Below, piece by piece: positions 54,701-60,700 of a stretch of 64,000 nt of DNA. The notes beneath the pieces were generated by a model. That model did no database searches. It was not told where the DNA came from and saw only the letters and a program-made list of their open reading frames with translations. The translations under genes and the position numbers were made by a program. The stretch's first letter is position 1, and each line of letters opens with the position of its first letter. Source of the stretch: Odobenus rosmarus divergens (Eukaryota > Chordata > Mammalia > Carnivora > Odobenidae); assembly GCF_000321225.1 (NCBI RefSeq), contig NW_004450323.1, positions 3,881,525-3,945,524 of the forward strand. The letters are read 5' to 3'.

Positions 54701-57700
54701 TTACTTGGGTTCAAACTAGCCAAGAATAAGAATATCTCCACAATGATTTATCCTTTCAAACTATCCCTGAGTATTTATTTGTAGTTTAAACTTGTGTTTA
54801 TTCTGCAGCTTTAAAAGGAGATTATATGGTGCAATTAGGTTTTGCAATTTGAAGGCATTTGAAGTGATCCTACCAGTTAGATTATCTATTCTCTTTTCAG
54901 TTACTGATGTTTCTCTAAAGAGCTGGCTGGAGAGATTGGTATCTGTTACATTCCTGACGGTCTAAAGGAAAGGGGTTTTCATAACTTCAGTGGCTGCTTA
55001 TGCTTCTTGGGTCTAAATGAGTTTCTACAGTTTCAACTTTTTTTTGGTCTTCTGTTATTTTCTTAAAAATCTTTAGATTATCAAAGAATTGTCTAATCAT
55101 TCAAGCAGGGCCACTGTGTATAGTTAGGCGAGTTTCTCACTGCACCAACTTTGCATGTGTATTTGATGGCCCTGCTTACAAGATGCTATTTTCCAAACTT
55201 ACATTCATCTTTATTGATCTCTAACTTTGACCTCTCATCTTTTTCACATTCCTTGGAAAATTTAAACGCCAACTCTGAGCATTTTGCTGAAATAAGAACT
55301 GATTGATTTTGGATAGGACTTAATGGTTCTTGTATGTTAATATACTCTCATGACCTATGAGAATTTTAATAATGACAGAATTATATTTACACAGGTGTAT
55401 ATTTATCTTTTTATTTATTTATTAAGACCCAGGTATGAGATTTAAGTTGAATGGGCATAATCAATAAAGAACAATTTGCAGAACTATTCAAAAGCAGAAC
55501 TCAGTATGAAAGAAATTACCTGGCTCTGCCAGGGGGTAGGGGTGGGGGGCAGCAAGGGTTTGTGTTTAGTCTTGTATTTAGTTTAAAATACAAAATGAAT
55601 TTAATTTTCTGTACTTCAACATCTGTTTTGAACCTAGATTTTTTCCTAGTTTAGAAAAATGTCCAGCTGTCAGGGCTGATAGTTCTTTCAATAACATTGT
55701 ATTTTTATGATTAAATCTGGCATGTGCTGGAACATCAAAGCTTTCCTTCCTCAGACATTTCTTGGGTGTCTCCTCTTTGCCAGTCACTGTGTAAGACTGG
55801 GGATATAGGGTTGAGTAAGAAAGAGAAGCTGGTAGTCCAGTGGGACAGACAGGCACACAATTGGAGACAGTCTGATAAATATAACAGGGGAGGTACTACT
55901 GGGCACAGTAAGGACTGACCAGTTCTGCTGATGGGCTTAGGGAAAGCTTATCAGAAAGATCTGTGTTTGGAAGAATAAAGTTGTGCCTCGGATTTCATGT
56001 GCGGTATGTACCCCCCCTTCAGATAATTTATGGACTTTCTTCTGCAATGCCATTGCAGATATAGACCAGAATTTGATGGACCGCCTCCAGAGAGTGAATA
56101 ACACCTTATCCAGCCAAATTAGCCGTTTACAGAATATCCGCAATACCATTGAAGAGACTGGAAACTTGGCTGAGCAAGCACGTGCCAGGGTAGAGAGCAC
56201 AGAGCAGTTGATTGAAATTGCGACCCGAGAACTTGAGAAAGCAAAGATTGCTGTTGCCAACGTGGTGAGTGATTGGGAAGGTGTGAGGTTGGGGTGCAGG
56301 AGTCCCCTGGTACTTTGTAGCAAGTCTCTTACTGTCCACAGAATGCTTCAGCTAAATTGACTCTTTGTGTCTTTTTGTCTCTAAACATGGAGCAAGAAAG
56401 CCAGGTTGCTCAAAGTTGCCATTAAATAGTTATCACAAATTGGATAACAACCAAAGGACATCTGGGTCCTTTCTCTAGCTTTGTTCCTTCTATGGCACTA
56501 GTCAGTTTAAACTTCCTTTATCCTTTGATGAAAATAGAAATAGTAATCTGTAGCCAAGGATGCTAAATATTAGTGAAGGATCTTTGAATCAAGGAGACAT
56601 TCTTTTTGCTAAATAACACTAATACAAATTTGGTTTTGACACTTGTATTAAATTTAAATAATTCAGTCCTCTGAGATTAGTGCTCTTTTTATTTCCTCTT
56701 CAGTCAATCACTCAGCCAGAGTCTACAGGGGACCCAAACAACATGACTCTTTTGGCAGAAGAGGCACGAAAGCTTGCTGAACGGTAACCTCCAGATCCCT
56801 GTGTCTTAATGGTTAAGCTATAACTTTCCTTACATGTGTACATGTTGTCCCCTCCTTTACCCACAAACGCTTCGCATATAACCTACTTTTGTAAAGTTGG
56901 CTTTTTTCTGAAATGTTATTGGCTGTGTTTACTCTTTTCCTGTCTCTCCTTTGAAATCAGAATATTTACTTTGAATATTTGAACATGATGCTTTGGAGGG
57001 AAATTATATTTGCACATCTCAAAACCATAAAAACCTTAAAGTTGATAACTAAGAAGCTCGTTGAATTTAGTTATATTTTTAATTTTTAAAATTAATTTTT
57101 AACAAAAATGTTTAGCGCTCAGATTTTAATAGAAAACGTTTACAAACCCATAATACCTTTGAAAATCAGCCCAAGAAAACAGACCATTTCATTCCTCATT
57201 TTTTTTTTGAGATTTTTTTTTTTTTTTTTAAGATTTTATTTATTTGACAGAGAGAGACACAGTGAGAGAGGGAACACAAGAAGGGGGAGTGGGAGAGGGA
57301 GAAGCAGGCTTCCCGCTGAGCAGGGAGCCCAATGTGGGGCTCGATCCCAGGACCCCAGGATCATGACCTGAGCCGAAGGCAGACACTCAACGACTGAGCC
57401 ACCCAGGCGCCCCTTTTTTTGAGATTTTTAAAATTATTAAGTATAAGGCAGTTTCTTAGGAAAAACTTTAAGTTGTAAGAGAGCATTAAATTGAAAAAAT
57501 TTGTTAAAGTAGTTGCTAGAATGTAGGCTTCACGAAGGCAGGTATTTTTGTGTGTTTCATTCACTACTAAAGTTCTAATACCTCAAACAATGTCTGGGAT
57601 ATAGTAAGTACTCAATAAATGTTTGTTGAATGAATTGCAGAACGGAGCTAGTAGACCTCATGGGTGTGGGATTCTTAAGTAAGCCCAACCTTAAACTTTT

Positions 57701-60700
57701 AGTCTCATTGTTCAGAACAATTACTTTGGCTTCTTGCTTTAACATGTGCTCTCTTTCTATTTTTTGCAAATGGAAATGGGTGAGTTGTATCATTTAGTTC
57801 ATGGAACATTCATGGTTTCATAGCTGGATTTTCTGATGAAAAGAAGATAGCTGAAAACACACAGAAAACTCCTAAGGAAATTAGATCTTGAAAATAAAGT
57901 AATTCTGGTGTCTTTCATACAGGAATTTTGAAAGAAACCTTTATTGTAACGAAAACGAACGGGCACACACTACAGTGTGACACTGTAATATGAAATTTTA
58001 GAGCTGAAAAAACCTTAGCAGTTCCTCAGCTGAAATTTGCATTATTTGGCTGGATTCCCTGTTGACATGTTGCTTTCCATTTGGTGTCAGGCTGCTTTTC
58101 CTGTCAGTAATTAGGTTATATGTGAGAAGTCTGAATAGTTGGAGGCTGTTTCAAGACTATGTAGTAACTGAACCAGAGTGAAGATTAAACATTAGGTCTG
58201 GGGTTCGTGTTTATGTCTAGACGAGTTCTTGCTAGCATACATGGTCTTATAGATAAATTATTCTTAAATGATTTTATTTAGAAGTAATTTTTTTAAGAAA
58301 TATAGACATTTGCCCCTATAAACTTTATAGGAAAATGTCATCTGGAAAATACCATTTTTTTCAGATTGTAGAATGCTATTGTAAACTTAGCCCCACTGAA
58401 ATGTTTGCAAAATTCCAAATTTATAAGAGTTTTTCAATATTTATAGAGCTCTGTCCATGTTAGTATATGTATATAAAATAAGGTAAGCATTACCTAAATT
58501 CTGCCTCTTTCCCTATTAAATAGTTCTGTTTCATGGTTTATTTTTTCTTTTACATTATACAGCCATAAACAAGAAGCTGATGATATCGTAAGAGTGGCAA
58601 TGACAGCTAATGATACATCAACCGAGGCATATAATCTGCTTCTGAGAACACTGGCAGGAGAGAACCAAACAGCACTTGAGATTGAAGAGCTTAATAGAAA
58701 GTGAGTGTCATTTAAAAGTGGCTTATGGCCCTTCAGTTTTTCTTGTAAGTAGCACCGGTTCAATGAAAAATTATATGCTGTTGGATTCAGAGCATGCATT
58801 CATGCAGTAAGATTTCTTTTGTTAATCATGCTTTTGAAATGGTGTAGTAATTAGAGCAGGGGCTGGAGAGCCGCAGAGGTTTTATTCATTCCAGTTCCTG
58901 TAACTACACACAAAGGTAACAAGACTAGCCGTGATACTTAAATTTCTGCATAAATGAAAAAAGTATCATAGAGTCAGTAGAGAAAATATACTTGAGGTAC
59001 ACATATTTAAAAGGCGTCCAAAATAAATATGCGGTAATCATATGGTATAAATAGAAGTGACGAGATGAAATCTAAATTTAAGTTGTGTTGGTATTAAATA
59101 ATAGCATTTTCTTTGAAGTTTTAGGGAATTCTGTTGCAGTGATTTGAACCAGAATGAATGTGGTTAACATGAAGATGCCCAAAGCAACCAAGTTTTTCGT
59201 TAAATCTTTTGTTCCTTAGGTATGAACAAGCGAAGAACATGTCACAGGATCTGGAGAAGCAAGCTGCCCGAGTACACGAGGAGGCCAAAAGGGCTGGAGA
59301 TAAAGCGGTGGAGATCTATGCTAGTGTTGCCCAGCTGACGCCCGTGGACTCGGAAGCTCTGGAGGTATGGGTTGGACAGCCTGTGTGCACAGGGTGTTGG
59401 CGGTCACTGCCGTCACCCATCCATAGCACGCAGCCTCGCCCCTCGGACGTGCACACACACATAGTATGCACCCTCGCCCTTCAGACGCATACACGTGTGC
59501 ACACGCACACACACACATCCCTCACAGTCAGGGTAAGAGCTATTCTGACTTGCCCTGCAACTATCACTGGTACCGACCTCCTCTGTCCTCCAACTGACTC
59601 ACTGGTAATGTCGAGTTCTGCTTCAGATATGTTCACTTAGTGAGGTCAAGAATCCTGTGATTATAAAGATTAAACAGCAAAGACTACTTTAGTGATAGGA
59701 ATAATCACTCCGAAGTCTTTACTATAAATCGAAATTATTACATATTTGTATTTATTAGAGCAGAGTACATCCAGACCATTACGCCCAGGCACTCTCTGGT
59801 TGAGAACAAGAGAGAAGTAAAAGAAAATGGTTTAAATGAAAGAACTATATCAGGATGCTGCTGGGCAGCTAAAATATCTGGGGTTTGGTAGGATTTTATT
59901 ACATCTGTAGTCTACTCATGAATCCTCATTCCAGGCTCTGTATAAATGCTATTTCTTACATTGATATTGAAATTTATTAAGTTTCGCTTTTTACGTCTGA
60001 GGCGTTGACTTGATTTTTTTACCACCAAGGTTTAGTTCAGTCTCTTCAGACACGTACATACTGTCTGATCTTGCATATTTGAAATTTGAGAATAGGCAAA
60101 ACTAATCGGTGATAAAAACTAGACCAGTGGCAGCTGCATTGCTGAAAAGGTAGGTGTGGACATTAACTGGGAAGAGACACAAGGGAATTTCCTGGGGTGG
60201 AAATATTCTGTATCTTGATTGGGGTGTTGGCTACACAGGTAAATATATTTGTCAAAGCTCATCTCACTAAGTGCTATGCATTTTACTGTGTGTAAAGGAT
60301 ACTTCAATTAAAAAAAAAAAGTCCATAAAATCTTGACCTGTGCTTTTCTTTTAAAAATATCTCTGAGTGTTAAGTGTTACAGAGCCTACCTTTTCATCGG
60401 TTTCATTGTTTTGTCTAAAATGTCACAACCTTATTTGCTTTTCACAGAATGAGGCAAATAAAATCAAGAAGGAAGCTGAGGATCTGGACCGTCTGATTGA
60501 CCAGAAATTAAAAGATTATGAGGACCTCCGAGAGGACATGAGAGGGAAGGAACTTGAAGTCAAGAAGCTTCTGGAGAAGGGAAAGACTGAACAGCAGGTT
60601 GGTTTAATTTGCAGGTGGCTTCGTTTCTTGAGGCAAAATGTGAAACCGTGCCGCGTGACCTGTGTCCGTGACGTCACCACAAGTGCAGGGACCGCAAGCC

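Larger units (their letters stand above)
52580..56058 (+). other. LAMC1: LAMC1 intron 18
   Basis: 3479 bp, phase 1. It has one antisense CAN SINE and two short antisense LINE2 pieces. 52580-53347 and 53721-55719 show no repeat that I can name. Confidence 0.9.
56784..58562 (+). other. LAMC1: LAMC1 intron 20
   Basis: 1779 bp, phase 2. It holds an antisense CAN SINE and a short sense LINE2 tail. 57640-58562 shows nothing recognised. Confidence 0.92.
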
